Shown here: positions 1 to 7,555 of the stretch, one piece after another | Numbering within the stretch: the first letter of the stretch is position 1 | Layout: every line of letters starts with the position of its first letter | Assembly: GCA_902627565.1 (NCBI GenBank) | Contig: CACOJM010000010.1 | Coordinates: 1 to 38,871, forward strand | Source of the DNA: an uncultured Pelagibacteraceae bacterium | GTDB taxonomy: Bacteria; Pseudomonadota; Alphaproteobacteria; Pelagibacterales; Pelagibacteraceae | DNA: 38,871 nt | Direction: 5' to 3' | Translations under genes and position numbers: made by a program | Notes under the pieces: generated by a model | Told to the model about the DNA's origin: nothing | The model's database searches: none | The model's input: the letters and a program-made list of their open reading frames with translations, nothing else

Positions 1-770
1 CAATTGAAAATATTGAGAAAGAAATTACAAATAAGACCAAAGTTATAGCAATAACTCATCTATCTAATGTTACTGGTGCAGTTTTACCAATTAAAGAGAT
101 TACTCAACTAGCACATTCAAAAGGTATTGTTGTTGTAGTAGATGGTTGTCAGGGAGGACCACATTTAAAATTAGATATGCAGGACTTGGGTTGTGATTTT
201 TATGCAATTTCATGTCATAAGATGTATGGACCAACTGGACTTGGAGTTTTGTATGGAAAAAAGAAATGGTTAGAACAGCTTCCACCATACCAAGGAGGGG
301 GAGGAATGATAAATGAGGTAAAAAAAGATAGAATTTCTTATGGTGAACTTCCAAATAAGTATGAGGCTGGAACAATGGCTACGGCACAAGTAATTGCATT
401 TGATCAATCAATCAAATTTTTAGAAAGTATTGGAATTGAGAATATAATTAAGCATGAAAAAGCACTTATAGAATACGGTCAAGAAATTTTAAAAAAGAAC
501 AATTCAGTGAAACTAATTGGAAATCCTAAAGAGAGAGGTGGTGTATTATCTTTTACTGTTGAAGGAGTTCATCCACACGATATTGCAACTATTTTAGATG
601 AAACTGGAGTAGCTATAAGAGCAGGACATCATTGCTGTCAAATACTTCATGACAAATTGGGAATATCTGCAAGTGCAAGAGCATCCTTAGGTGTTTATAA
701 CACTAAAGATGATTTAGATAAATTAAATGAAGGAATTAATAACTGTAAAAAAATTTTTGATTTAAAATGA
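1..770 (+). CDS. sufS: Cysteine desulfurase SufS (5' truncated by window edge)
   Basis: PLP-dependent desulfurase that takes sulfur from cysteine for SUF Fe-S cluster assembly in the cytoplasm. The frame is open from base 3, so the N-terminus lies outside the window; the internal ATG at 177 is not the real start. The motif SCHKMYGPTG holds the PLP-binding Lys (codon 219-221), and RAGHHCCQ holds the catalytic Cys (codon 633-635), equivalent to E. coli SufS Cys364. Here the residue after it is a second Cys rather than Ala. The stop overlaps the sufU start as ATGA, so the two are probably translationally coupled. Confidence 0.95.
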   Translation, partial: IENIEKEITNKTKVIAITHLSNVTGAVLPIKEITQLAHSKGIVVVVDGCQGGPHLKLDMQDLGCDFYAISCHKMYGPTGLGVLYGKKKWLEQLPPYQGGGGMINEVKKDRISYGELPNKYEAGTMATAQVIAFDQSIKFLESIGIENIIKHEKALIEYGQEILKKNNSVKLIGNPKERGGVLSFTVEGVHPHDIATILDETGVAIRAGHHCCQILHDKLGISASARASLGVYNTKDDLDKLNEGINNCKKIFDLK

Positions 771-1231
771 ATTTAAAAGAATTATATCAAGAAATTATTT
801 TAGAGCACGGGAAGAATCCAAGAAACTTGGGAAAAACAGAAAATTTTAACAAGGATGCAAAAGGAAATAATCCATTATGTGGAGATAATGTGCATGTATA
901 TTTAAAATTAAATGATCAAAGAAAAGTAGAAGATATTTCTTTTGAAGGTAGTGGATGTGCAATATCAATGGCGTCAGCTTCAATAATGACTGATTTGATA
1001 AAAGGCAAAAGTGATAATGAAGCTAAAGAAATTATTGAGGATTTTTTAGGAATGATAAAAGAAAATCCAGAGCTCAAAAATAAAATTTTGAAAGAGGATG
1101 ATAAAACAAAATTGATGTGTCTCTCAGGAGTTAAACAATATCCCATGAGAGTAAAATGTGCTACTTTATCATGGCATACTCTAGTTTCAGCAATGGAAAA
1201 TGATGGTAAGCAAGTAAGTACTGAAGATTAA
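767..1231 (+). CDS. sufU: SUF scaffold/sulfur-transfer protein SufU
   Basis: SufU accepts persulfide sulfur from SufS and passes it to the SufBCD machine. The 154-residue length and the insertion between the second and third ligand blocks are typical of SufU rather than IscU. Expected zinc ligands are visible as C38, D40 (LCGD), C64 (GSGCAIS) and C131 (VKCATLSW). It overlaps sufS by 4 bp and is followed 5 bp later by a DUF59 gene. The family call is firm; zinc-dependent sulfur acceptance is inferred from studied SufU proteins. Confidence 0.93.
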   Translation: MNLKELYQEIILEHGKNPRNLGKTENFNKDAKGNNPLCGDNVHVYLKLNDQRKVEDISFEGSGCAISMASASIMTDLIKGKSDNEAKEIIEDFLGMIKENPELKNKILKEDDKTKLMCLSGVKQYPMRVKCATLSWHTLVSAMENDGKQVSTED

Positions 1232-1236
1232 TTATT

Positions 1237-1533
1237 ATGGAAATTAAAAATAAAATAATAGAAGAAATGAAAAAAATCTATGATCCTGAGTTACCTGTAA
1301 ATATTTATGAACTTGGTTTAATTTATGATATTCAAGTAACAGGTAATAAAGCTGAAATAAAAATGACATTAACTTCACCTAATTGTCCGGTTGCAGAAAG
1401 TTTACCTGAGGAAGTAAAAGAAGGTGCAATGCAAGTAGAGGGAATTAATCAAGTTGATATTCAATTAGTTTGGGACCCACCTTGGACAAAAGATATGATG
1501 TCAGATGCAGCTAAATTAGAATTAAATTTATAA
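1237..1533 (+). CDS. DUF59/MIP18-family SUF-associated Fe-S assembly protein
   Basis: A 98-residue single-domain protein of the DUF59 (MIP18/SufT-like) family, which assists Fe-S cluster maturation or delivery. The family features KKIYDPELPVNIYELGLIY near the N-terminus and SPNCPVAESL with the conserved Cys (C50) are present, and a WDPPW motif lies near the C-terminus. It sits between sufU and the A-type carrier and shares one base with the next start, which supports a SUF role. It could be named SufT, but symbol use varies, so none is given. Confidence 0.9.
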   Translation: MEIKNKIIEEMKKIYDPELPVNIYELGLIYDIQVTGNKAEIKMTLTSPNCPVAESLPEEVKEGAMQVEGINQVDIQLVWDPPWTKDMMSDAAKLELNL

Positions 1534-1868
1534 TGACTCCTATAATTAAATTAAGTGATAATGCTGCTAATAGGATTAAAGAGATTATGTCAGATGCTGA
1601 AAAAGATGCTTTAGGGGTAAGAGTTTCAGTGAAATCTGGTGGATGCGCGGGCATGACATATGTGATGGAATATTCAAAAGAAATTAATCCTCATGATGAA
1701 GTTATTGAAGATAAAGGAGTAAAAGTATTTATAGATTCAGCAGCCGTTATGTATTTATTAGGTACTGAAATGGATTATAAAAAAGAGGATTTTTCATCAA
1801 CCTTTGTATTTAATAATCCAAACGAAACAGAGCGTTGTGGCTGCGGAGAATCCTTTAAAATAGGTTAA
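1533..1868 (+). CDS. sufA: A-type Fe-S carrier (SufA/IscA/ErpA family)
   Basis: A 111-residue HesB-fold carrier that receives Fe-S clusters and passes them to apo-proteins. The three ligand cysteines are at C38 (SGGCAGM) and in the C-terminal RCGCGESF (C102, C104). It is the last gene of the visible SUF operon, and its ATG overlaps the preceding TAA by one base. SufA is chosen from operon position; sequence alone does not separate SufA from ErpA or IscA. No clear hairpin terminator follows it. Confidence 0.92.
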   Translation: MTPIIKLSDNAANRIKEIMSDAEKDALGVRVSVKSGGCAGMTYVMEYSKEINPHDEVIEDKGVKVFIDSAAVMYLLGTEMDYKKEDFSSTFVFNNPNETERCGCGESFKIG

Positions 1869-1899
1869 TTACTAGTATCCCATAAGTTGCATACCAGTA

Positions 1900-1928
1900 T
1901 TGCTTAAAATGCATATCTAGTGTATAAT
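1900..1928 (+). promoter_or_regulatory. Sigma70-type promoter for small ORF
   Basis: A TTGCTT -35-like box (1900-1905) and a perfect TATAAT -10 box (1923-1928) are separated by 17 bp. Two TGCATA copies (1888-1893 and 1910-1915) flank or overlap the -35. Predicted initiation is near 1935, which is also the best ATG of the next gene, so the transcript may be leaderless. Confidence 0.6.
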
Positions 1929-1934
1929 ATTGGT

Positions 1935-2105
1935 ATGAATAAATTTGAATTTAAAAATCTTGTTAAAGGCCTTAAAAATTCTTTAAAAGAAAAAACTTTT
2001 TTTAAGGATCTACGTAAGGAAGTAGAGACTGGTGCTAATGGCACTCAGGATTATGTAGTCAAAAAGGGCGTTAATAAAGATACTATTGCAACAACTAGAC
2101 AGTAA
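1935..2105 (+). CDS. Small hypothetical protein (56 aa)
   Basis: Not recognised. A 56-residue hydrophilic protein with a Lys/Phe-rich N-terminal half that could form an amphipathic helix, and a C-terminal half rich in Gly, Asn and Thr. There is no membrane segment, signal or cysteine. The ATG at 1920 would precede the -10 box at 1923-1928, so 1935 is the better start. It converges with glnA, with only 5 bp between the two stop codons. A good promoter and a clean frame argue it is real; function is unknown. Confidence 0.55.
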   Translation: MNKFEFKNLVKGLKNSLKEKTFFKDLRKEVETGANGTQDYVVKKGVNKDTIATTRQ

Positions 2106-2110
2106 TTTTT

Positions 2111-3517
2111 TTAACTACTGTAATACATCTCAAACTCGACCGGGTGAGGTGCATGTTCAAATTTGTGAATTTCCTCAAACTTCAACGCGATATAAGCATC
2201 AATTTGATCATCGGTAAAAACATTACCTTGAGTTAAAAACTCTCTATCTTTATCTAAGCTTTCCATAGCTTCTCGTAAAGATCCACAAACAGTTGGAATA
2301 GATTTAACTTCTTCAGGTGGCAGTTCATACAAATCTTTATCGAAAGACTCTCCTGGATGAATTTTATTTTTAATTCCATCTAGGCCAGCCATTAACATTG
2401 CTGCAAAAGTTAAATAAGGATTTCCAGATGCATCAGGGAATCTAATTTCACATCTAGCACCTTTTTTACTTAGAGTTATTGGAATACGGCAAGAAGCTGA
2501 TCTATTTCTTGCAGAATAAGCAAGTAGAACTGGTGCTTCAAATCCTGGAACTAATCTTTTGTAACTATTTGTTGTTGAGTTTGCAAACGCATTTATTGCT
2601 TTTGCATGTTTTAAAATTCCACCAATATAATGTAGTGCTGTTTCAGATAAACCTGCATAGGCATCACCTGAGAATACAGGTTTGTCACCTTTCCATATTG
2701 ATTGATGAATATGCATTCCAGATCCATTATCACCCGCAACAGGTTTTGGCATAAAGGTTGCAGTTTTTCCAAAAGAATGTGTAACCATTTGAACAACGTA
2801 TTTATAAAGTTGAACATTATCAGCTTGATTCACCAAAGTTCCAAAATACATTCCGAGCTCGTGTTGACTTGGAGCTACTTCATGATGGTGTTTTTCTACT
2901 TTGATACCAACTTCTTTTAAATTTTTTAAATATTCTCCACGCATATCTTGTTCACTATCAACTGGAGGAACTGGAAAGTAACCACCTTTAATCGGGGGTC
3001 TATGACCCATATTCCCATTCTCGTAATCTTTGCCTGAATTATATGGTCCTTCTTTACTATCAATTTTAAATCCACATTCATTCATTTCATTTTTAATTTT
3101 TACATCATCAAAGACAAAGAATTCTGGTTCTGGCCCAAAAAATGCTTTATCACCAATTCCAGAGCTTTTTAAATATTCTTCAGCTTTTTTAGCAATACCC
3201 CTTGGATCTCTTTCATAAGGAGTTTTCTTTATTGCATCTAGAATATCACAGAAAAGGACAACGGTATTATGGGATGTAAATGGATCTAGGAAAAATCTAG
3301 ATAAGTCTGGTTTCAAAATCATATCGGACTCATTTATAGCTTTCCAACCAGCTATTGATGAACCATCAAAAAATACACCATCATTTAACATGCTGTCGTC
3401 AACAGCTGTAGCATCCATTGTTAAATGCTGAAGTTTACCTCTAGGATCTGTAAACCTCAAATCTACAAATTCTGCTTCTTTATCTTTTATAAATTTTAAA
3501 AAATCGTTAGTACTCAT
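2111..3517 (-). CDS. glnA: Glutamine synthetase type I
   Basis: ATP-dependent ligation of ammonium to glutamate, the central step of ammonium assimilation in the cytoplasm. The 468-residue length is typical of GS-I. The N-terminal DGSS motif (51-54), the metal/glutamate-site block around [12 protein letters not shown] (262-273) and the NRSASCRIP block (338-346) are intact. Y397 in LYELPPEE matches the adenylylation tyrosine of E. coli GlnA, so GlnE-type control is possible. No glnB lies upstream, unlike many alphaproteobacteria; the divergent neighbour is a YbaK-family gene. The 140-bp divergent region carries a TATGCA element at 3595-3600. Confidence 0.98.
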   Translation of the reverse strand: MSTNDFLKFIKDKEAEFVDLRFTDPRGKLQHLTMDATAVDDSMLNDGVFFDGSSIAGWKAINESDMILKPDLSRFFLDPFTSHNTVVLFCDILDAIKKTPYERDPRGIAKKAEEYLKSSGIGDKAFFGPEPEFFVFDDVKIKNEMNECGFKIDSKEGPYNSGKDYENGNMGHRPPIKGGYFPVPPVDSEQDMRGEYLKNLKEVGIKVEKHHHEVAPSQHELGMYFGTLVNQADNVQLYKYVVQMVTHSFGKTATFMPKPVAGDNGSGMHIHQSIWKGDKPVFSGDAYAGLSETALHYIGGILKHAKAINAFANSTTNSYKRLVPGFEAPVLLAYSARNRSASCRIPITLSKKGARCEIRFPDASGNPYLTFAAMLMAGLDGIKNKIHPGESFDKDLYELPPEEVKSIPTVCGSLREAMESLDKDREFLTQGNVFTDDQIDAYIALKFEEIHKFEHAPHPVEFEMYYSS

Positions 3518-3641
3518 TTTTTTACCTGTTTAATAGTTGGAATTGTGTTATCAAAAAAAGACTGTTAAATAATGTTCTTTTAATTAATAACACCTATGCA
3601 ATTTTAACATAAGTGTATATTTTATTAGATAAATAACAAAC

Positions 3642-3657
3642 AATTCAAAGTTGAATT
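3642..3657. promoter_or_regulatory. Perfect dyad just upstream of the ybaK-like start
   Basis: AATTCAA and TTGAATT arms separated by 2 bp end exactly at the base before the ATG at 3658. It may be an operator or start-codon-proximal structure in the glnA/ybaK divergent region. AT-rich DNA produces such dyads by chance, so confidence is low. Confidence 0.25.
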
Positions 3658-4137
3658 ATGTCTATATTCTATAAAGAGCCTGTAAAGAGGGTAGAAAAAT
3701 TACTAAAAGAATATAATTCAAATTTAAATGTTATTTCTTTAAATTCCTCGGCCAGAACAGCCTTAGAAGCAGCATCTTCTTTAAATTGTAAGGTCGGAGC
3801 AATAGTTAAAAGTTTACTTTTTAAAACTGAAAATACATTTATTTTGTGCTTAGTGTCTGGAGATAAAAAAGCTTCATTAAATAAGATAAAAAAAACTTTG
3901 AATATTAAGAATGTATCTATGGCCTCAGCCAATGAAGTTAAAGATATAACAGGATTTACTATTGGAGGTGTTTCGCCCATTGGTCATTTGCATAAAATTA
4001 ATATTTATATTGATAATTCTCTTGAAAGATTTGATGAATTATATGCTGCAGCCGGGCATCCAAATTGTGTATTTAAGATTAATTTTAATGATCTGAAAAA
4101 AATTACAAAAGGGTTAATTGAAGAAATTACTGAATGA
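3658..4137 (+). CDS. YbaK/EbsC-family aminoacyl-tRNA deacylase
   Basis: Family members hydrolyse mischarged tRNAs such as Cys-tRNA(Pro) or Ala-tRNA(Pro). The 159-residue length fits a free-standing editing domain. The motifs IVKSLLFK (conserved Lys at 51), the VSGDKKASLNK block and GGVSPIGH (103-110) are diagnostic. The exact tRNA substrate cannot be read from sequence. It is divergent from glnA and overlaps the following transporter by ATGA, so the two are likely coupled. No Shine-Dalgarno is visible upstream. Confidence 0.88.
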   Translation: MSIFYKEPVKRVEKLLKEYNSNLNVISLNSSARTALEAASSLNCKVGAIVKSLLFKTENTFILCLVSGDKKASLNKIKKTLNIKNVSMASANEVKDITGFTIGGVSPIGHLHKINIYIDNSLERFDELYAAAGHPNCVFKINFNDLKKITKGLIEEITE

Positions 4138-5021
4138 GACAACCAAATTTAATTGATTATTTCTTACTTACCATATTAGCCTTAATTTGGGCTTCTGCTT
4201 TTTTTAATATCAAGATTGCAACTTATTCATATGGACCAATCACTATAGCTTTTTTGAGAGTTTTTTTTGGAGCAATCCCAGTCTTACTTCTTTGTTATTT
4301 CAAAAAAATTAAAATTGAAGCATTTTCTAAAGATTGGCATTGGTTTGCAATGATAGGTTTTATTAATTTAGTAGCTCCATTTTTTTTAATTGCCTACGGA
4401 GTAAAATCAGTTCAAAGTAATTTAGCAGCTATATTAATGTCCACAACACCTTTGAGTTCAACAATTTTAGCACATTTTTACACTAAAAATGAAAAATTTA
4501 ATTTGACTAAAACTATTGGAATATTAATTGGATTTTCAGGAATTGTTTTTTTATTTTCTGATAATTTATTAATTGATGAAAATAATTTTATATCTGCATT
4601 ATTAATTTTATTAGGGTCAACTTGTTATGTTATAGGAGGTGTTTTGACATTAAAGATTAGTAAGAAAAAAAACGAGAATGTTACTGGTTCCATATTAATT
4701 TGGGCGACAATAATTTTAACTCCATTGGCAATTTTTATTGAGCAACCATTGGAAATAAATCCAAGACTAGACTCAACTATTTCAGTAATTTATCTTGGAC
4801 TTGTTTCTACAGGCATTGCTTGGTTATTGAGGTTTAGAATATTAGTAAATAATGGACTAATTTTTCAGTCACAAGTTTCTTATTTAATTCCAATTTTTGG
4901 GACAATTTTAAGTTATATCTTTTTGAGAGAATTAATTACTTTGAAAGTATTAATTTCATTAATTGCTGTTTGTGTTGGAATTTATTTTGTAAGAAAAGCA
5001 GATTACGAGAAGATTATTTAA
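4134..5021 (+). CDS. EamA-family (DMT superfamily) membrane transporter
   Basis: A 295-residue protein with about ten hydrophobic helices arranged as two EamA repeats, the usual drug/metabolite transporter layout. The first repeat opens with LALIWASAFFNIKIA and TIAFLRVFFGA, and the second ends with YLIPIFGTILSYIFLRE, both typical family signatures. Substrate is unknown; relatives export amino acids or other metabolites. It overlaps the ybaK-like stop by 4 bp and its 3' end overlaps the convergent methyltransferase gene by 8 bp. Confidence 0.9.
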   Translation: MRQPNLIDYFLLTILALIWASAFFNIKIATYSYGPITIAFLRVFFGAIPVLLLCYFKKIKIEAFSKDWHWFAMIGFINLVAPFFLIAYGVKSVQSNLAAILMSTTPLSSTILAHFYTKNEKFNLTKTIGILIGFSGIVFLFSDNLLIDENNFISALLILLGSTCYVIGGVLTLKISKKKNENVTGSILIWATIILTPLAIFIEQPLEINPRLDSTISVIYLGLVSTGIAWLLRFRILVNNGLIFQSQVSYLIPIFGTILSYIFLRELITLKVLISLIAVCVGIYFVRKADYEKII

Positions 5022-5922
5022 GTTCAGAAAAAGCTTTAATATGTGATGGATTTATTTCACAACATCCACCAATTATAGTTGCACCACTTTTAATAAATTC
5101 TTTAGTTAAATTTTTTAAAACGTTTGGAGTTAGATCACTTCTTTTTCCCAAAAATTCATTTGGATTTCCAGTTTTACTTTTTTCAAAATTTTTTGTGAAA
5201 CCTCCAGTAATTTTTGTTTTTTCAAATGCATTTATTTTAAACCCAAACGGATAGCCAATTGACTTAATTTCATTAATATTTTTTTTAAAGTTCTCAGGTG
5301 AGACACAGGCTAAAATTAAACCCAATAAATTTTTACAATTAATATTTTTTGTAATATCTGACAATTTTTCACCACTTGGAAGAGAAGTCCCTTCAGATAT
5401 ATGTACACCAATCAAAAAAGACTTATTAAATTCTTTTATAGATTCTATTGCAATTGAAATTTCTCTAACACTACTCAAAACATCAAAGTAAAAAAAATCA
5501 ACATAAGGATTTAAAATTTTTGCTTGGTCTTTGAAATTATTAAAAATTTCATTTTCGTCTCTTTTATCAGAAGAATAAGTGATATTTTGAGGAGGCAAAC
5601 CACCTGCAATAAAAACCTTAGGATATTTCTCCTTTATTTTTTTTGCTATTTCTCCTGCTTGTTTATTTAGTATTTCAAATTTATCTTCTAAGTTGTTTTG
5701 TTTCAATCTTTGTCTCCTAGTTGCAAATGTATTCGTAACAATTACTTCTGCGCCTGCTTTAACAAAGTCCTCATGTATATTTTCAATTAAAGAGTGATTT
5801 TCTTTATCAAGGAGTGCTTTTGCGCTCCACAAAGTACCCTCAGGATTTAATCCTCTAGCAAGTAGTTCTTGACCCATGCCACCATCTAAAATTCTGATTT
5901 GTTTAAAAAAATTTTTATCCAT
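5014..5922 (-). CDS. Homocysteine S-methyltransferase family protein
   Basis: A 302-residue Hcy-binding barrel protein that transfers a methyl group from a donor such as S-methylmethionine or betaine to homocysteine. The start motif RILDGGMGQEL (10-20), C206 in LACVSPENF and the C-terminal GGCC (285-288) supply the three zinc-ligand cysteines. The methyl donor cannot be decided from sequence; MmuM-like and BHMT-like are both possible. It follows the TauE/SafE gene by 7 bp on the same strand, suggesting an operon. Confidence 0.88.
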   Translation of the reverse strand: MDKNFFKQIRILDGGMGQELLARGLNPEGTLWSAKALLDKENHSLIENIHEDFVKAGAEVIVTNTFATRRQRLKQNNLEDKFEILNKQAGEIAKKIKEKYPKVFIAGGLPPQNITYSSDKRDENEIFNNFKDQAKILNPYVDFFYFDVLSSVREISIAIESIKEFNKSFLIGVHISEGTSLPSGEKLSDITKNINCKNLLGLILACVSPENFKKNINEIKSIGYPFGFKINAFEKTKITGGFTKNFEKSKTGNPNEFLGKRSDLTPNVLKNLTKEFIKSGATIIGGCCEINPSHIKAFSELK

Positions 5923-5929
5923 GAATTTA

Positions 5930-6676
5930 TTATATGAAGAGCTTTATACCAATTCTCATAGAAACAAAAATAACTAATAATGATGTCATTATAGTTAAAG
6001 TACGATTTGAGAGAATTTTAAGATTTAAATAATTTCCAATAAAACCTCCGATCAAAACACTAAAAAAAAGAGTCCAGTAATTTGTTAACTCATAAAAAGT
6101 GTTTTCCTTAGTAAATTGACCTAAAATTCCTGAAATCGAATTAATTAAAATGAAAAGAGAGGCTGTTGTTGCAATTACTTTTGGTTTTTCTGCTTTAAGT
6201 AAAAAAAGTATTGGGCTTAGAAAAATACCTCCTCCAATACCTACAATTCCAGAAACAAGCCCTAGAATAGAACCAATTATAAAAGAATAAATGATATTAA
6301 ATTTATTTATTATTAAATTATCTGTTTCATAAGATTTATTATTTATTAATAATAATATTCCAGCTATTGTTAAAACAAAAAATAAAAGAATTTCAAAAAT
6401 TTCTTTTTCAATTTTTATTGATCCTCCTAAAAAAGCAAAAGGAATTGAGCCAACCAAAAATGGAATTAATAACTTGAAATTATGATTGCCAGCCCGAATA
6501 TAATTAAAAGAATTTCCTGATACAACTATGATATTGCATATAAGCGCTATGACAGGAAAAATATAATACGGAATTTCCCAAATTAACAATAATGCTAGAT
6601 ATGTAGATCCACCTCCAAAACCAACACTAGAGTATAAAATAGCTGTTATTAAAAATAATATTGGTAATATAATCAT
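5930..6676 (-). CDS. TauE/SafE-family membrane exporter
   Basis: A 248-residue integral membrane protein with about eight hydrophobic segments. The family signature is clear in both halves: SSVGFGGGSTYLALL near the N-terminus and LVSGIVGIGGGIFLSPILF in the middle. Characterised members are linked to sulfite, sulfoacetate or other organosulfur export. The sorAB sulfite dehydrogenase lies about 8 kb away, so export of sulfite for periplasmic oxidation is plausible but inferred. Its start codon is only 14 bp from the divergent moaB start. Confidence 0.9.
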   Translation of the reverse strand: MIILPILFLITAILYSSVGFGGGSTYLALLLIWEIPYYIFPVIALICNIIVVSGNSFNYIRAGNHNFKLLIPFLVGSIPFAFLGGSIKIEKEIFEILLFFVLTIAGILLLINNKSYETDNLIINKFNIIYSFIIGSILGLVSGIVGIGGGIFLSPILFLLKAEKPKVIATTASLFILINSISGILGQFTKENTFYELTNYWTLFFSVLIGGFIGNYLNLKILSNRTLTIMTSLLVIFVSMRIGIKLFI

Positions 6677-6690
6677 ATAAAATATTTTTT

Positions 6691-7191
6691 ATGAGAGTAA
6701 ATATTGCACTTTTAACTGTAACAGATACTAGAACAATTGATAATGATAAATCTGGGGGAATTTTAGTAAATAAATTTAAAGAATCAAATCATCATCTAAT
6801 AGAAAGAAAAATATGTAAGGACAATAAAGATGACATAGTTGATATTTTAAAAGAATGGTTAAAGAATGAAAAAATTGACGTTATAATAACCACAGGTGGC
6901 ACAGGTCTTACTGGCAGAGATATAACACCAGAAGCATTAAATGAAGTTGCTGAAAAACATATCCCTGGTTTTGGAGAGATGTTTAGAAATATTAGTATAA
7001 AAACGGTAGGAACTTCGGCAATTCAATCTAGAGCTTGCGCTGTGCTATCTAATGGAAAATATATTTTTGCTTTACCAGGTTCCTCAGGAGGAGTAACAGA
7101 TGCATGGGAAGGAATTTTAAAACATCAATTAGATATTAATCATAAACCGTGTAATTTTGTAGAATTATTTCCAAGATTAAAAGAAAAATAA
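6691..7191 (+). CDS. moaB: Molybdenum cofactor biosynthesis protein MoaB
   Basis: A 166-residue MoaB/MogA-fold protein that adenylylates molybdopterin before metal insertion or is a paralogue of that enzyme. Visible motifs are TVTDTRT near the N-terminus, TTGGTGLTGRDITPEAL in the middle and ALPGSSGGVTDAWEG near the end. It stands apart from the moaACDE operon at 12215-14948 but in the same neighbourhood. No moeA or mobA is present in the window. Its divergent neighbour starts 14 bp away, so its promoter must lie inside that gene or be extremely compact. Confidence 0.93.
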   Translation: MRVNIALLTVTDTRTIDNDKSGGILVNKFKESNHHLIERKICKDNKDDIVDILKEWLKNEKIDVIITTGGTGLTGRDITPEALNEVAEKHIPGFGEMFRNISIKTVGTSAIQSRACAVLSNGKYIFALPGSSGGVTDAWEGILKHQLDINHKPCNFVELFPRLKEK

Positions 7192-7437
7192 TTATTTTTG
7201 ATATTTTTCTTTCCACTCTGAATAAGGCATTCCATAGATGTGTTCCCTTGCATCAGGATCTGAAATAGTTATACCTATTTTTTCTGCTTCTTCTCTGTAC
7301 CATCTTGATAAACAATTTCTACAAAAGTTAGCTAAGTTCATGAGATCAATATTTTGAACATCTTTCCTTTCATCTAAATGTTTTAATAGTCTTTCAAAGG
7401 TTGCGGATTGGATTTCTATTTTTTCATTTTTATTCAT
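7192..7437 (-). CDS. DUF1244-family protein
   Basis: An 81-residue soluble protein matching DUF1244: LLKHLDERKDVQNIDLMNLA, then FCRNCLSRWYREEAE with two cysteines three apart, and AREHIYGMPYSEWK near the end. The function of this family is not established. The CxxC-like pair might bind a metal, but that is only a guess. It abuts the convergent moaB stop with no space. Confidence 0.88.
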   Translation of the reverse strand: MNKNEKIEIQSATFERLLKHLDERKDVQNIDLMNLANFCRNCLSRWYREEAEKIGITISDPDAREHIYGMPYSEWKEKYQK

Positions 7438-7555
7438 AGAAAAATTATTAATGACTTTTTAAATAAGCACAAGATATAGTATTTATACAATTTAAAGTAG
7501 AAAATTAAAATTATTACAAATAGACATGAGTAATTATTGTTAGTTAAATGTAGTC

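Noticed and set aside
177..770. Treating ATG 177 as the start of a short cysteine desulfurase.
   Set aside because: The frame is open to base 3 and the upstream codons encode conserved SufS sequence, so the gene is cut by the window edge.
2479..2920. Plus-strand and alternate minus-strand open frames inside glnA.
   Set aside because: They lie wholly within a conserved glutamine synthetase gene and encode proteins of unnatural composition, so they are frame shadows.
3518..3657. A sigma54 (-24/-12) promoter for glnA.
   Set aside because: No GG-N10-GC pair at proper spacing was seen in the divergent region.
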